Positions 9,025-17,017 are shown, counted from the stretch's first letter. The stretch: 64,000 bases of DNA from Thermosulfurimonas sp. F29 (GCF_019688735.1 NZ_JAIFYA010000002.1:186001-250000); one strand, 5' to 3'. Translations and numbers: made by a program. Notes: generated from the letters alone by a model not told the origin.

Positions 9025-9843
9025 TCACACCCACTCAAAGCTCTGCACCACGACCATACCCGCCCGCTCCGCCCGCTCCAGAACCTTGGGTAACGCAAAG
9101 TGGGTAACGACTATGGGTACCACCTCCCCGCCTATCTCCTCTTTTACCGCCTCCACCTTCTTCCACACCTGTTTCAGCTTCGCCACATCATCCAGCTTCA
9201 GCACGGCCTCCCCCACAAGGAGCACCTCTTCCCCGTTCCTTCTGGCCCGGGCAAAGATGTTTATCTCCTCTCCTGCCACAAAGGTGCGTACTATTTTTTC
9301 CTGCACCTCAAGCCCCAGCTTTTCCTTGAGAAGTGAAGGCAGATGACGGTAGGCTTCGTTCTCAAGAGCATAGGAGATGGTGCGTGAAAGCCCGCCGACC
9401 TCCTTTCTCACCCTCTGAAGCCCACGGGCAAGCTTGGCTATCTCTTCCTCGGTGCGTTTTTGGGCCTCGGCAAGTTCGTTGAGTCTTTCCTCGGTGCGTT
9501 TTTGGGCCTCGGCAAGTTCGTTGAGTCTTTCCTCGGTGCGTTTTTGGGCCTCGGCGAGTTCGTTTATGGCCTGCCACACGCGTTTGAAATTTTCCTCTGT
9601 CTGCCTCTCAAAGTGCTCAAGCCGCTCCTCGGTGCGTTTCTGGGCCTCGGCAAGCTCCTTTACAGTCTCGCCAAGATCACGGACGATCTCCTTGAGCTCG
9701 TTAAATTCGCTTCGGGTAACCTGCTCCTCCATCCGGGCATACTGCCTTTCCATTTCCTCCAGGATGGCAAAAAGCACTTCCCTCAGAGGCGGAGAAAGCT
9801 CACTTATCTTTCTCATAAGGGATACACCGGACATCACATACAC
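9025..9843 (-). CDS. Coiled-coil repeat protein with DUF3782-like (PD-(D/E)XK-type) C-terminal domain
   Basis: 272 residues. The N-terminal part is helical and the middle is a long coiled coil built from 14-residue repeats (LAEAQKRTEERLNE, about three near-perfect copies). The last 110 residues (from YALENEAYRHLP through LLVGEAVLKLDD to VVPIVVTHFALP) form the conserved domain shared with the gene at 12079-13152. Such proteins are common in thermophiles and cyanobacteria and are classed as DUF3782, with a distant nuclease-like fold; no activity is established. The start is either 9843 or the ATG three codons in, which has GAGGGG upstream. It lies in an accessory region next to a nuclease-family remnant and a toxin-antitoxin pair. 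Confidence 0.7.
   Translation of the reverse strand: MYVMSGVSLMRKISELSPPLREVLFAILEEMERQYARMEEQVTRSEFNELKEIVRDLGETVKELAEAQKRTEERLEHFERQTEENFKRVWQAINELAEAQKRTEERLNELAEAQKRTEERLNELAEAQKRTEEEIAKLARGLQRVRKEVGGLSRTISYALENEAYRHLPSLLKEKLGLEVQEKIVRTFVAGEEINIFARARRNGEEVLLVGEAVLKLDDVAKLKQVWKKVEAVKEEIGGEVVPIVVTHFALPKVLERAERAGMVVVQSFEWV
9446..9571. repeat. 42-bp in-frame tandem repeats in coiled-coil gene
   Basis: Three consecutive units of 42 bp, beginning at 9446, 9488 and 9530, are nearly identical and each encodes 14 residues of coiled coil. A diverged fourth unit lies near 9626. The 42-bp period preserves the frame, so copy-number change would alter coiled-coil length without breaking the protein. 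Confidence 0.9.
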
Positions 9844-9916
9844 CCCTCAGAGCTTTTTAAATTAAGGATAAAGAGGGATCAGGGAAAGGGCAAGCTACGG
9901 AGGTTTGCGGGATGGT

Positions 9917-9966
9917 GGAAGTGGCCTAAGCGGAGAGGAGCACCCAGAAGCGATTGCGGCGGGATT
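9917..9966. repeat. 50-bp direct repeat, copy 1 (displaced 3' end of histidine kinase gene)
   Basis: 50 bases identical to 10619-10668. The second copy is the native 3' end of the histidine kinase gene, including its stop codon. This copy is a detached duplicate without the rest of the gene. The two copies bracket the RHH/PIN toxin-antitoxin cassette (unit length 702 bp). Confidence 0.95.
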
Positions 9967-9975
9967 TTTAAGAAC

Positions 9976-10004
9976 TTGATCCGAAAAACAAGGAACCTTA
10001 AATT
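9976..10004 (+). promoter_or_regulatory. Candidate promoter of toxin-antitoxin cassette
   Basis: TTGATC (9976-9981), a 17-bp spacer and TAAATT (9999-10004) form a plausible sigma-70 type promoter just inside the left 50-bp repeat and 40 bp before the antitoxin start. A good ribosome site (AGGAGAACG) precedes that ATG. Confidence 0.45.
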
Positions 10005-10044
10005 GTAAATGAAAGAGAGAAGAGAATCCGATTAGGAGAACGAG

Positions 10045-10308
10045 ATGACTATTCGCAGATCTGTCCGTTCCTCCAAGAAAAGGGTCAAGAAGGTTTCGGT
10101 TCTCTTTCCCGTTGATCTTTTGCGGAAGGTTAAGATGGTGGCGGCCATGAGGCAGGAGAACACCAGCCAGGCGATAGTAAGGCTTACGATGGAGGGCTTG
10201 AAGAAAGAGATGGGGTCCGGAGAGGCCAATCTCGATCTTTTAGATCGGCTTGTAGGGAGTATTCCGGCCGGAGGAGACGCGGTGGAGGACTCCAGGGAGG
10301 CTTTTTGA
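10045..10308 (+). CDS. Ribbon-helix-helix-like antitoxin
   Basis: 87 residues. A basic start (RSVRSSKKRVKKV) is followed by VSVLFPVDLLRKVKMVAAMR, the beta-strand plus helix pattern of CopG/RHH DNA-binding proteins, and a second helix (TSQAIVRLTMEGLKKEM). The acidic C-terminal tail would bind the toxin. Its stop overlaps the ATG of the PIN-domain gene by one base, the usual arrangement of VapBC-type modules in which the antitoxin neutralises the toxin and represses the operon. The module has its own promoter and lies between 50-bp direct repeats. Confidence 0.7.
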   Translation: MTIRRSVRSSKKRVKKVSVLFPVDLLRKVKMVAAMRQENTSQAIVRLTMEGLKKEMGSGEANLDLLDRLVGSIPAGGDAVEDSREAF

Positions 10309-10604
10309 TGGAGACGGTCCTGGTGGACACAAGTTTCCTGGTGGCGCTTTTGTGCCGGCGGGATGTGCATCAATTTTCTTTTAGAGAGACGGTGGATGTT
10401 TTGAGGAGGATGGTTCCGAATCCGGCGCAGTTTGCCTATTATTTGGCGTGGAAGTTCTGGGATGTTTGGGATCTGGCGATTGAGAGCCAGGGACGGTTAA
10501 CCTTCAATGACGCTTTGCTCGTAATAGGATGCAGGGAGGAAGGGGTCAGAAGGATAGCCAGTTTTGATCGGGGATTTGAGGGGTATCTGGAAGTTTTGAA
10601 ATAA
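10308..10604 (+). CDS. PIN-domain (VapC-like) toxin, internally shortened
   Basis: 98 residues. The first strand with the catalytic Asp (VLVDTSFLVALL) and the C-terminal core (FNDALLVIGCREEG, then IASFDRGFEGY) are classic PIN ribonuclease features. PIN toxins are usually about 125-140 residues. The middle region, where the second catalytic acidic residue and two helices normally lie, is short and Trp-rich here (YYLAWKFWDVWD). The enzyme may be a compact variant or may have lost activity through an internal deletion. A TTG one codon upstream is an alternative start. The target would be RNA, possibly tRNA, if active. Confidence 0.65.
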   Translation: METVLVDTSFLVALLCRRDVHQFSFRETVDVLRRMVPNPAQFAYYLAWKFWDVWDLAIESQGRLTFNDALLVIGCREEGVRRIASFDRGFEGYLEVLK

Positions 10605-10618
10605 GGGGCTCCGTAAGA

Positions 10619-10668
10619 GGAAGTGGCCTAAGCGGAGAGGAGCACCCAGAAGCGATTGCGGCGGGATT
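10619..10668. repeat. 50-bp direct repeat, copy 2 (native 3' end of histidine kinase gene)
   Basis: Identical to 9917-9966. It covers the last 41 bases of the histidine kinase coding sequence and 9 bases beyond the stop, so this is the original location. Confidence 0.95.
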
Positions 10669-11425
10669 CTATACGGAGCCGCAGACCCAGGTGTTCGCTC
10701 AGGCGGCGGGAGAGATAGAGCCCTAGGCCGCTTCCGGGAGAAGGGGAGGGGCGGCAGTCGTTGCCCAGGGCCAGATAGACCCGGCCCCGGAAGCGTCCGG
10801 CCCGAAGGTAAATCCACTCCCCTCCGTGTCGATAGGCGTTCTCGAGAAGGAGGTAGAGTAGAAGCTCCCCCTCCGGAGAACGCAGGAAGTTCGGGAGTCG
10901 CTCAAGGCGCAGGCGGATTTTCCTTCTCCCCCAGTCCGCCTCGAGTCTCTTAAGGACCCGTTCCGCCACCTCCCGGGGAGGTTCCTCGTAAGCCGCGGGG
11001 CCTTCCTCCAGAAAGTACCGGAGGAGTTTCAGCAGACGGGCAAGATCTTTTTCCATGAGGGAGAGGCTTTCCCTGAGCTCGGAGAGGGCCTCGGGGCGGG
11101 ACTCGGCCAGGGAGAGTTTTACCTTCTGGGCGGAAAGGAAGTTGCCGAAGCGGTGGGAGAGGGAGAGGATCAGGACCCGGAGGAAGAGTTCCTGGCGACG
11201 GGCGTGTCTTTCATAGGCCCGGAAAAAGACGAAAAGGAGGTAGGCCAGGGCCACTCCGGCCAGGGCCACCCAAAAAAAGAGATAACGGGCGAACTCCGCC
11301 GGGGGGAAAGGGGTCTCGGCGGAGACCGTAAAACCCAGGAGAGCGGCGAGATAAACCAGGATCAGGGAAAGCACCAGGATGAGTAAAGCCAGACGAAAAA
11401 GTTCTCCGGGGGTGCGGATCCTCAC
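10628..11425 (-). CDS. Membrane sensor histidine kinase
   Basis: 265 residues. Two N-terminal transmembrane helices (about residues 10-31 and 47-68) enclose a very short periplasmic loop, so the signal is probably sensed in the membrane or by a partner. The dimerisation/phosphoacceptor segment is SLSHRFGNFLSAQKVKLSLA, with the His of SHRFGN as likely phosphorylation site. The ATP-binding domain shows the N box ENAYRHGG and a G2 box SGLGLYLSRR. It follows the response regulator gene with a 4-bp gap and is its presumed partner. A detached copy of its 3' end lies at 9917. Confidence 0.85.
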   Translation of the reverse strand: MRIRTPGELFRLALLILVLSLILVYLAALLGFTVSAETPFPPAEFARYLFFWVALAGVALAYLLFVFFRAYERHARRQELFLRVLILSLSHRFGNFLSAQKVKLSLAESRPEALSELRESLSLMEKDLARLLKLLRYFLEEGPAAYEEPPREVAERVLKRLEADWGRRKIRLRLERLPNFLRSPEGELLLYLLLENAYRHGGEWIYLRAGRFRGRVYLALGNDCRPSPSPGSGLGLYLSRRLSEHLGLRLRIESRRNRFWVLLSA

Positions 11426-11429
11426 CGGT

Positions 11430-12071
11430 TCAATCCAGACGATAACCTCTTCCCTTGAAGGTCTTTATAGCCTCGCGGGGGAGCACCCGGCGCAGCTCCT
11501 TGATGTAGCTGCGCAAGGTTTCCTCGTTCACGATGACATCGCTCCACACATTTTCCAGGATCTCCTCCTTGCTCACTATGCGGCCCCGGTTCCGGAGGAG
11601 ATAGAGAAGAAGGTCCCAGGCCCGACGGGAAAGCACGACCTCCTCGTCTCCCCGACGGAGGACCCCGGCCTCGAGGTCCACTATGAGCTCTCCGATCTCC
11701 ACCCGTGAGGCCGGGGGTCTTTCCCGGCGCCTCAGCAGGGCCCTGAGGCGCAGCTCGAGCTCCAGCACCTCGAAGGGTTTCACCAGGTAGTCGTCGGCCC
11801 CGGATTCGAAACAGACCTTCTTGCTCTCCAGGTCCTCCTTGGCCGTGAGTATCAGGACCGGAAGGGAGGGATGTCGGCTCTTCAGTTCCCTGAGGATGTG
11901 CTCTCCGGGAATGTGGGGTAGTATGAGATCCAGTACCACCGCCTCCCAGGGGCGGGAAAGGGTTTCACGCCAGAGCCTTTCGTCGCCGAGCCAGAAGGCC
12001 TCAAACCCCCGTTCCTTAAGGTAATCCCTCAACGAGGGGCCCAGAAAGGGATCGTCCTCGATGATGAGCAC
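11430..12071 (-). CDS. OmpR-family response regulator
   Basis: About 213 residues. The receiver domain shows the acidic pair in LIIEDDPFL, the phosphoacceptor in VVLDLILPH, Thr in LILTAKED and Lys in DDYLVKPFE. The C-terminal winged helix (LSRRAWDLLLYLLRNRG, then RSYIKELRRVL and TFKGRGYRLD) is of OmpR/PhoB type. The frame is open to an ATG at 12155, but that would add about 28 residues overlapping the upstream gene. The GTG at 12071 puts the product start right before LIIEDD. It is transcribed after the coiled-coil gene (7-bp gap) and before its cognate kinase. Confidence 0.88.
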   Translation of the reverse strand: MLIIEDDPFLGPSLRDYLKERGFEAFWLGDERLWRETLSRPWEAVVLDLILPHIPGEHILRELKSRHPSLPVLILTAKEDLESKKVCFESGADDYLVKPFEVLELELRLRALLRRRERPPASRVEIGELIVDLEAGVLRRGDEEVVLSRRAWDLLLYLLRNRGRIVSKEEILENVWSDVIVNEETLRSYIKELRRVLPREAIKTFKGRGYRLD

Positions 12072-12078
12072 CCGGGGG

Positions 12079-13152
12079 TCAGGGGATCCACTCAAAGCTC
12101 TGCACCACCAGGATACCCGCTTTTCTGGCCCTCTCCAGGACCTCGGGATGGGCAATATGGGTTACGATCACCGGAAGGACCTCTCCGCCGAACTCTTCTT
12201 TGACCGCCTCCACCTTGCGCCAGATGGAGCGCAGCTTCTCCCGATCGTCCAGTTTGAGCACCGCCTCGCCCACCAGGAACATCTCCTTTCCGTTGCGGCG
12301 CACCTTTCCGAAGAGATCCACCTCCTCGCCGTCTATGTAGGTGCGGATCAGACGTTCCACCGTCTCGATTCCGTGAACCCTCCTGAGGAAGGAGGGAAGA
12401 TGCCGGTAGGCCTCGTTTTCCAGGGCGTAGGCCACCGTGCGGGAAAGTCCCCCCAGCTCCTCCCGGGTGCGCTCAAGCCCCCGGGCGATCCTTTCCACCT
12501 GTTCGGTGAGCCGATCCACCCGTTCGGTGAGGCGGTCCACCCGTTCGGTGAGCCGCTCTATGGCCTCCCAGACGCGCCGGAAGTTCTCCTCGGTCTCCTT
12601 TTCGAATTTTTCCTGGCGTTCGGCCATGCGGTCCAGGGCTTCCCAGACGCGCCGGAAGTTCTCCTTGGTCTCCTTCTCGAACCTTTCCTGGCGTTTAGCC
12701 ATACGGTCCAGAGTTTCCCATACGCGCCGGAAGTTTTCCTTGGTCTCCTTCTCGAACCTTTCCTGGCGTTTAGCCATACGGTCCAGAGTTTCCCATACGC
12801 GCCGGAAGTTTTCCTTGGTCTCCTTCTCGAACTGTTTCTGCTGTTCGGCCATGCGGTCCAGTCGTTCGGAGAGTCTGTCGATGGTCTCCCAGACCTTCTT
12901 GAATTTCTGGTCCAGCTCCTTCTCGAACCGTTTACGCTGCTCGGCCGTCTCGTTCAGGATCTTCCAGATGCGGTTGAAGTTTTCCTGAGTTCTTTCGGCG
13001 AAGGCCTCAAATCGACGGTCGAATTCCTGAAAGTCCCGCCGGGTGACCCTTTCGCCTATTTCCCGATCCACCAGCTCCGCAAAACGCAGGAAGGCCTCCC
13101 TCCATTCCGGAGGCAGCGTCTCCAGTATCTCCAAAAGCTTCCGATCTATCAT
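12079..13152 (-). CDS. Long coiled-coil repeat protein with DUF3782-like C-terminal domain
   Basis: 357 residues. The middle is a coiled coil of 25-residue units (for example RQERFEKETKENFRRVWETL), at least four copies, and then 7-residue VDRLTER units. The last 110 residues (YALENEAYRHLP, FLVGEAVLKLDD, VLPVIVTHIAHP, VVQSFEWIP) are clearly paralogous to the end of the gene at 9025. The start ATG at 13152 has GGAGGA upstream. It shares a divergent promoter region with purQ and lies directly ahead of a two-component system. Function unknown; a scaffold or a tethered nuclease-fold protein are possibilities. Confidence 0.75.
   Translation of the reverse strand: MIDRKLLEILETLPPEWREAFLRFAELVDREIGERVTRRDFQEFDRRFEAFAERTQENFNRIWKILNETAEQRKRFEKELDQKFKKVWETIDRLSERLDRMAEQQKQFEKETKENFRRVWETLDRMAKRQERFEKETKENFRRVWETLDRMAKRQERFEKETKENFRRVWEALDRMAERQEKFEKETEENFRRVWEAIERLTERVDRLTERVDRLTEQVERIARGLERTREELGGLSRTVAYALENEAYRHLPSFLRRVHGIETVERLIRTYIDGEEVDLFGKVRRNGKEMFLVGEAVLKLDDREKLRSIWRKVEAVKEEFGGEVLPVIVTHIAHPEVLERARKAGILVVQSFEWIP
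12593..12841. repeat. 75-bp in-frame tandem repeats in coiled-coil gene
   Basis: Units with a 75-bp period (for example starting at 12671 and 12746) are almost identical over two copies, with diverged units on both sides. Each encodes 25 residues of coiled coil. Confidence 0.9.
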
Positions 13153-13188
13153 CAGTTCCTCCGTTTAACCGGAAACCCGAATCCCCTC

Positions 13189-13222
13189 TTGCTATTTTAT
13201 AAACCGCTGTGTTAAATGTAAA
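13189..13222. promoter_or_regulatory. Overlapping divergent promoters between coiled-coil gene and purQ
   Basis: Rightward: TTGCTA (13189-13194), 17 bp, TTAAAT (13212-13217), ending only 9 bp before the purQ ATG, which would make that mRNA almost leaderless. Leftward: TTTACA (13222-13217 on the minus strand), 17 bp, TAAAAT (13199-13194). The two elements overlap, so the genes may compete for polymerase. Confidence 0.4.
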
Positions 13223-13226
13223 TGCC

Positions 13227-14048
13227 ATGAGACCCAGGGCGCTGGTTCTTTCGGGCTACGGCATAAATTGCGAGCGGGAGACGGCCCATGTGTTGCGTCT
13301 CGCCGGAGCGGATCCCGAAATAGTCCACCTCTCCGAGCTCCTTTACGGGGAGAAACACCTTCGGGACTATCATCTTCTCTGCTTCCCGGGGGGATTCCTG
13401 GACGGGGATCATCTGGGGGCGGCCCAGGCCGCGGCCCATCGCCTGCGACACGCCCGCATAAGAACCTCCGGCGAACGCTTTATGGATCATCTCCTGGAAT
13501 TCATTAAAGCCGGGAAACTCATCATCGGGATCTGCAACGGTTTCCAGCTCCTGGTGAAACTGGGCTTGCTCCCCGGGCTGGAGGGACGCTACGGGGAACG
13601 CCTGGTGAGCCTTACCTACAACGACTCCGGACGCTTCGAGGACCGGTGGGTGAGCCTCAGGGTCAACCGTGATTCTCCCTGCGTTTTTACCCGGGGTTTC
13701 AAACGCCTTTACTTTCCGGTGCGTCACGGTGAGGGGAAGTTTGTAGTGCGAGACCGGGATGTTCTGGAGAGGTTAATTTCCGGGGGACAGATCGTTCTTC
13801 AGTACACCCATCCTGAAACCGGTGAACCCACCCAGGAATATCCCTACAATCCCAACGGTTCGGTGATGGCCGTGGCCGGGATCTGTGATCCCACCGGGCG
13901 CGTTTTCGGCCTCATGCCTCATCCCGAGGCCTTCAATCATCCTACCAATCATCCCCGCTGGAGGCGGGAAACGATTCCGCCGGAGACCCCAGGTCTTCGT
14001 CTCTTTAAGAATGCGGTGGAGTACCTCCGCGAAACTCTCCTTTCATGA
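13227..14048 (+). CDS. purQ: Phosphoribosylformylglycinamidine synthase, glutaminase subunit
   Basis: 273 residues. The product is a class I glutamine amidotransferase that supplies ammonia to PurL in step 4 of purine synthesis. Visible features are the start of the fold (ALVLSGYGINCERET), the nucleophile Cys in IGICNGFQLLVKLG and the catalytic His-Glu in MPHPEAF. The length and the C-terminal NHPTNHPRW tail fit the longer PurQ type. ATG 13227 is chosen over an in-frame upstream start at 13209 because it begins directly before the first beta strand. The neighbour tatC overlaps its end by 4 bp. Confidence 0.9.
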   Translation: MRPRALVLSGYGINCERETAHVLRLAGADPEIVHLSELLYGEKHLRDYHLLCFPGGFLDGDHLGAAQAAAHRLRHARIRTSGERFMDHLLEFIKAGKLIIGICNGFQLLVKLGLLPGLEGRYGERLVSLTYNDSGRFEDRWVSLRVNRDSPCVFTRGFKRLYFPVRHGEGKFVVRDRDVLERLISGGQIVLQYTHPETGEPTQEYPYNPNGSVMAVAGICDPTGRVFGLMPHPEAFNHPTNHPRWRRETIPPETPGLRLFKNAVEYLRETLLS

Positions 14049-14755
14049 AGGAAGATTCCGCGGTAAAGTCCCTGGCCGAGCTTCTGCTTGATCTGCGCCG
14101 GTATCTCCTGCGGATGGTCCTGCTGCTGGTGTCGTTCAGCCTGGCCGCGCTGGCCGCGGCTCCCCGCGTGCTCCTCTGGCTGGAGACGCGTTTCGGCCAG
14201 AGACTGGCCTTCTTCGGAGTGGCCGAACCCTGGCTGGCCCTTCTCAAGACGGCATTTTTTCTGGCCGTGGTGGTTCTCTTTCCCTACTTTCTGTGGCTCC
14301 TATACCGCACGGCGGCTTCCGTGTTCCACCTGAAAAGAGTGCACGGGGTTTTCATGGTTCTGGGAGGAATGCTCCTCTTTTACGCCGGAATTGCCTTTTG
14401 TTTCTTCGTCACCCTCCCTTACGGAATGAAATTCCTCCTCTCCTTTCAGAAGGAGGACATCGTTCCTACCATCTCCGTGGGGCACTTCGTCAATTTCGTG
14501 GCCCTTTTTCTTCTGGCCTTCGGCCTCATCTTTGAACTCCCCCTTTTTATGATTCTCCTGGCTCAGGTGGGACTTCTCAATCCCCACCGGGCGGCCCGTT
14601 ATCGACGGCACGCCATCCTTATCATCACCATCGTCGCCGCGGTGCTCACCCCCACCCCGGATGTTTTCAATCTCAGCCTCATGGCGGTGCCCCTTTACCT
14701 CCTCTTCGAGGTCGGGCTCCTGGGTGCCCGATTGGTAGCCCGCAAACGGGTCTAA
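14045..14755 (+). CDS. tatC: Sec-independent protein translocase TatC
   Basis: 236 residues with about six hydrophobic segments. The family signature region is visible in FGLIFELPLFMILLAQVGLL (conserved FE-P) and AAVLTPTPDVFNLSLMAVPL, with the final YLLFEVGLL helix. TatC recognises twin-arginine signal peptides of folded exported proteins in the inner membrane. The ATG overlaps the purQ stop (ATGA). The gene converges with motE, their 3' ends overlapping by 4 bp. No tatA/B gene is nearby. Confidence 0.9.
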   Translation: MKEDSAVKSLAELLLDLRRYLLRMVLLLVSFSLAALAAAPRVLLWLETRFGQRLAFFGVAEPWLALLKTAFFLAVVVLFPYFLWLLYRTAASVFHLKRVHGVFMVLGGMLLFYAGIAFCFFVTLPYGMKFLLSFQKEDIVPTISVGHFVNFVALFLLAFGLIFELPLFMILLAQVGLLNPHRAARYRRHAILIITIVAAVLTPTPDVFNLSLMAVPLYLLFEVGLLGARLVARKRV

Positions 14756-15285
14756 AACTTCTGCGGGGATATACCCGAAAGGGCCTCGGCCAGGGGAGCG
14801 GCCTTTTCCGGAGGCATGGCCGCAAGGATCCGGGCCACCTGGTCGCTCTTCATGGCCGAAAGGATCCTGACCGCCATGTCCGGATCCATGTTCATCAACA
14901 ATCGCGCCGCCTTGGAGGGACGCATCTCCGAGTAGGCCTTGACCAGCAGGTTGAACCTTTCGGTTTCGATTCGCCGAATCTCTCTGAGCTTCTCATCCAG
15001 CGAATCCTCAAGCTCAAGAAGAGCCGCAAGTCTCCTCTCCACCTGTTTTTCGAGAAGTTTAAGTCTTTTTTCCCTCAGGTCGATTTCTCTCGCTCTTTTC
15101 TCAAGCTTGCGGCGCTCCGCCCGGAGGGCCTCAAAGATTTCCGGGGGGCACTGTCCTAGGGGGGAAGAAGGGACCTTCGTGGAGCGCACTTCGGCCTGAA
15201 GATTTCTTTCAAAGGCGGTAATGGCCAGAATAAGCTTGAGGAGAGCCAGAAAAGCCAGCACGAAAAACAGACGAGCCGGCTTCAT
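14752..15285 (-). CDS. motE: MotE-like flagellar protein (MgtE-N-like domain)
   Basis: 177 residues. An N-terminal transmembrane helix (ARLFFVLAFLALLKLILAI) is followed by a long charged coiled coil (about residues 55-115) and a C-terminal helical domain (MRPSKAARLLMNMDPDMAVR, ILAAMPPEKAA) that resembles FliG and the MgtE N-domain. MotE proteins chaperone MotC or organise the stator-side of the motor in several phyla. The start is the ATG overlapping the fliJ stop (ATGA). A longer frame exists upstream but would overlap fliJ. Last gene of the basal-body operon. Confidence 0.75.
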   Translation of the reverse strand: MKPARLFFVLAFLALLKLILAITAFERNLQAEVRSTKVPSSPLGQCPPEIFEALRAERRKLEKRAREIDLREKRLKLLEKQVERRLAALLELEDSLDEKLREIRRIETERFNLLVKAYSEMRPSKAARLLMNMDPDMAVRILSAMKSDQVARILAAMPPEKAAPLAEALSGISPQKF

Positions 15286-15713
15286 CTCCGCCCCCTGCGC
15301 ATCAGGGTTAGATCGTCCAGTTCCCGGTAAAAGGCCTTTTCCTCCTCCCGTCGGAAGCGTTGCCATAGCTTTTCGTGATATTTTTCAGCCACTTTTTTTT
15401 CTAGATGAGCCTTTTCCAGTTCTTTTTTAAGATTTTCTACCTCCTTCATACGGGCCCGGAGTTTTCTCTCCAGGCGATCGGTTTCTCTAAAGGTGGCCTC
15501 CAGCCCTTCTCCGTAAAGCCGGAGATCCTTTCCGGAAAGCACTGCTCCGGAAAGACGGTTGTACACGGCCCTGCGATTCTCCCGAACCTCCTTCAGATCC
15601 CGACGGGCCGCATCCAGAGCCGAAAGGGCTCCCGAGAGTCTATCCCGAGCCCGTTCCTCCCGGAGTTCCCTTAGGTAAAGCAGGGTATTCAGGATTCGCG
15701 GAGGCCTTCTCAC
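15282..15713 (-). CDS. fliJ: Flagellar export protein FliJ
   Basis: 143 residues, almost entirely an antiparallel coiled coil rich in Arg, Glu and Leu, as in FliJ, the central stalk-like subunit that couples the FliI ATPase ring to the FlhA export gate. GTG start at 15713 overlaps the fliI stop codon. Identified mainly by size, composition and its position directly after fliI. Confidence 0.8.
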   Translation of the reverse strand: MRRPPRILNTLLYLRELREERARDRLSGALSALDAARRDLKEVRENRRAVYNRLSGAVLSGKDLRLYGEGLEATFRETDRLERKLRARMKEVENLKKELEKAHLEKKVAEKYHEKLWQRFRREEEKAFYRELDDLTLMRRGRR

Positions 15714-17017
15714 GAAATCGCCTCCTTAAGGGCCCGAATGCTCTCCTCGAAACCGGCCCGTTCCTCCACTTCCTGACGCAGAAAGGCCTTGACGGCCTCG
15801 ATTTTTTCAAGAGCACGATCGATCTCCGGGTTGCTTCCCCGCACATAGGCTCCGATGTTGATGAGATCCTCGGCCCGCCGGTATACGGCAAGGAGTTTTA
15901 CCAGTTCTTGGGCGGCTTTATAGTGTTCCCTTTCGGCGAGATCCCGCATCAGTCGACTGACGCTGGCTAGAACATCAATGGCCGGATAGTGCCCCTCCTG
16001 TGCCAGTTCCCGGGAGAGCACGATGTGCCCGTCCGCGATGGCCCGTACGGCATCCGCCACCGGTTCGGTAAAGTCATCCCCCTCCACCAGCACGGTGTAA
16101 ATACCGGTGATGCTTCCTCCCTCGGTGCGTGGTCCCATGCGTTCCAGGAGACGCGGAAGCTGCGCAAACACCGAGGGAGTGTATCCCCGGGCGGTGGGGG
16201 GCTCGCCTACGGAAAGCCCCACCTCCCGCCCGGCCATGCAAAATCTGGTAAGGGAGTCCATCATGAAGAGCACATCGAGCCCCTGATCCCTAAAGTACTC
16301 CGCGATGGCCGTGGCGTAATAGGCGCCGCGCATCCTTAACGGAGGAGGCTCGTCCGCGGTGGCCACCACGACCACCGATCTCCGCAATCCCTCCTCACCC
16401 AGATCCCTTTCGATAAATTCCCGCACCTCCCGGCCCCGCTCCCCTATGAGCGCGATTACATTTACATCAGCCCGGGTATGCCGGGCCATCATGCCGAGAA
16501 GCGTACTTTTTCCCACCCCTGAGCCGGCCATTATGGCGATACGCTGTCCCTTGCCCACGGTAAGAAGGGCGTTTATGGCTCTTATCCCCACATCGAGAGG
16601 CTCTGTTATGCGGGCCCTCTCAAAGGGTTTGAGTGGCTCGTTGTAAAGGGGATAGGTCTCCGGAAGGTAGGGCAGGGGTTTCCCGTCTAGGGCCTCTCCC
16701 AGCGCATTTATGACCCTTCCCAAAAGTTCCCTTCCCACCCGGGCCTCGGCCCTCTCGCAGGCATAAACCCGATTCCCCGGTTCTATCCCTATGGGGCTTC
16801 CCAGGGGAAGAAGAAGGAGCCTTTCGTCCCGGAATCCGGAAACCTCGGCCAGGATTTCTCCGGAGGAGGTTTCTATTCGACAGAGGTCCCCCACCCGGAG
16901 AGGAGGCCCCTCCGCTTCCACCACCAGTCCCACCACCTGTTTTACATGTCCGCACACCTTAATGGGTTTAACCCCCTCCAGAACCAGTCGATATCTTTCG
17001 AGAGAACTAACCCTCAC
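15710..17017 (-). CDS. fliI: Flagellum-specific ATP synthase FliI
   Basis: 435 residues, an F1-beta-like ATPase of the flagellar type III export apparatus. Walker A is AGSGVGKST, Walker B region is VLFMMDSLTRF, and the family motif GERGREVREFIERDLG is present. GTG start at 17017 overlaps the end of fliH by 11 bp. It works with FliH (regulator) and FliJ encoded on either side. Confidence 0.95.
   Translation of the reverse strand: MRVSSLERYRLVLEGVKPIKVCGHVKQVVGLVVEAEGPPLRVGDLCRIETSSGEILAEVSGFRDERLLLLPLGSPIGIEPGNRVYACERAEARVGRELLGRVINALGEALDGKPLPYLPETYPLYNEPLKPFERARITEPLDVGIRAINALLTVGKGQRIAIMAGSGVGKSTLLGMMARHTRADVNVIALIGERGREVREFIERDLGEEGLRRSVVVVATADEPPPLRMRGAYYATAIAEYFRDQGLDVLFMMDSLTRFCMAGREVGLSVGEPPTARGYTPSVFAQLPRLLERMGPRTEGGSITGIYTVLVEGDDFTEPVADAVRAIADGHIVLSRELAQEGHYPAIDVLASVSRLMRDLAEREHYKAAQELVKLLAVYRRAEDLINIGAYVRGSNPEIDRALEKIEAVKAFLRQEVEERAGFEESIRALKEAIS

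Noticed and set aside
12593-12841. CRISPR-like array
   Set aside because: The repeats are contiguous 75-bp in-frame units inside a coiled-coil gene, with no spacers and no cas genes.
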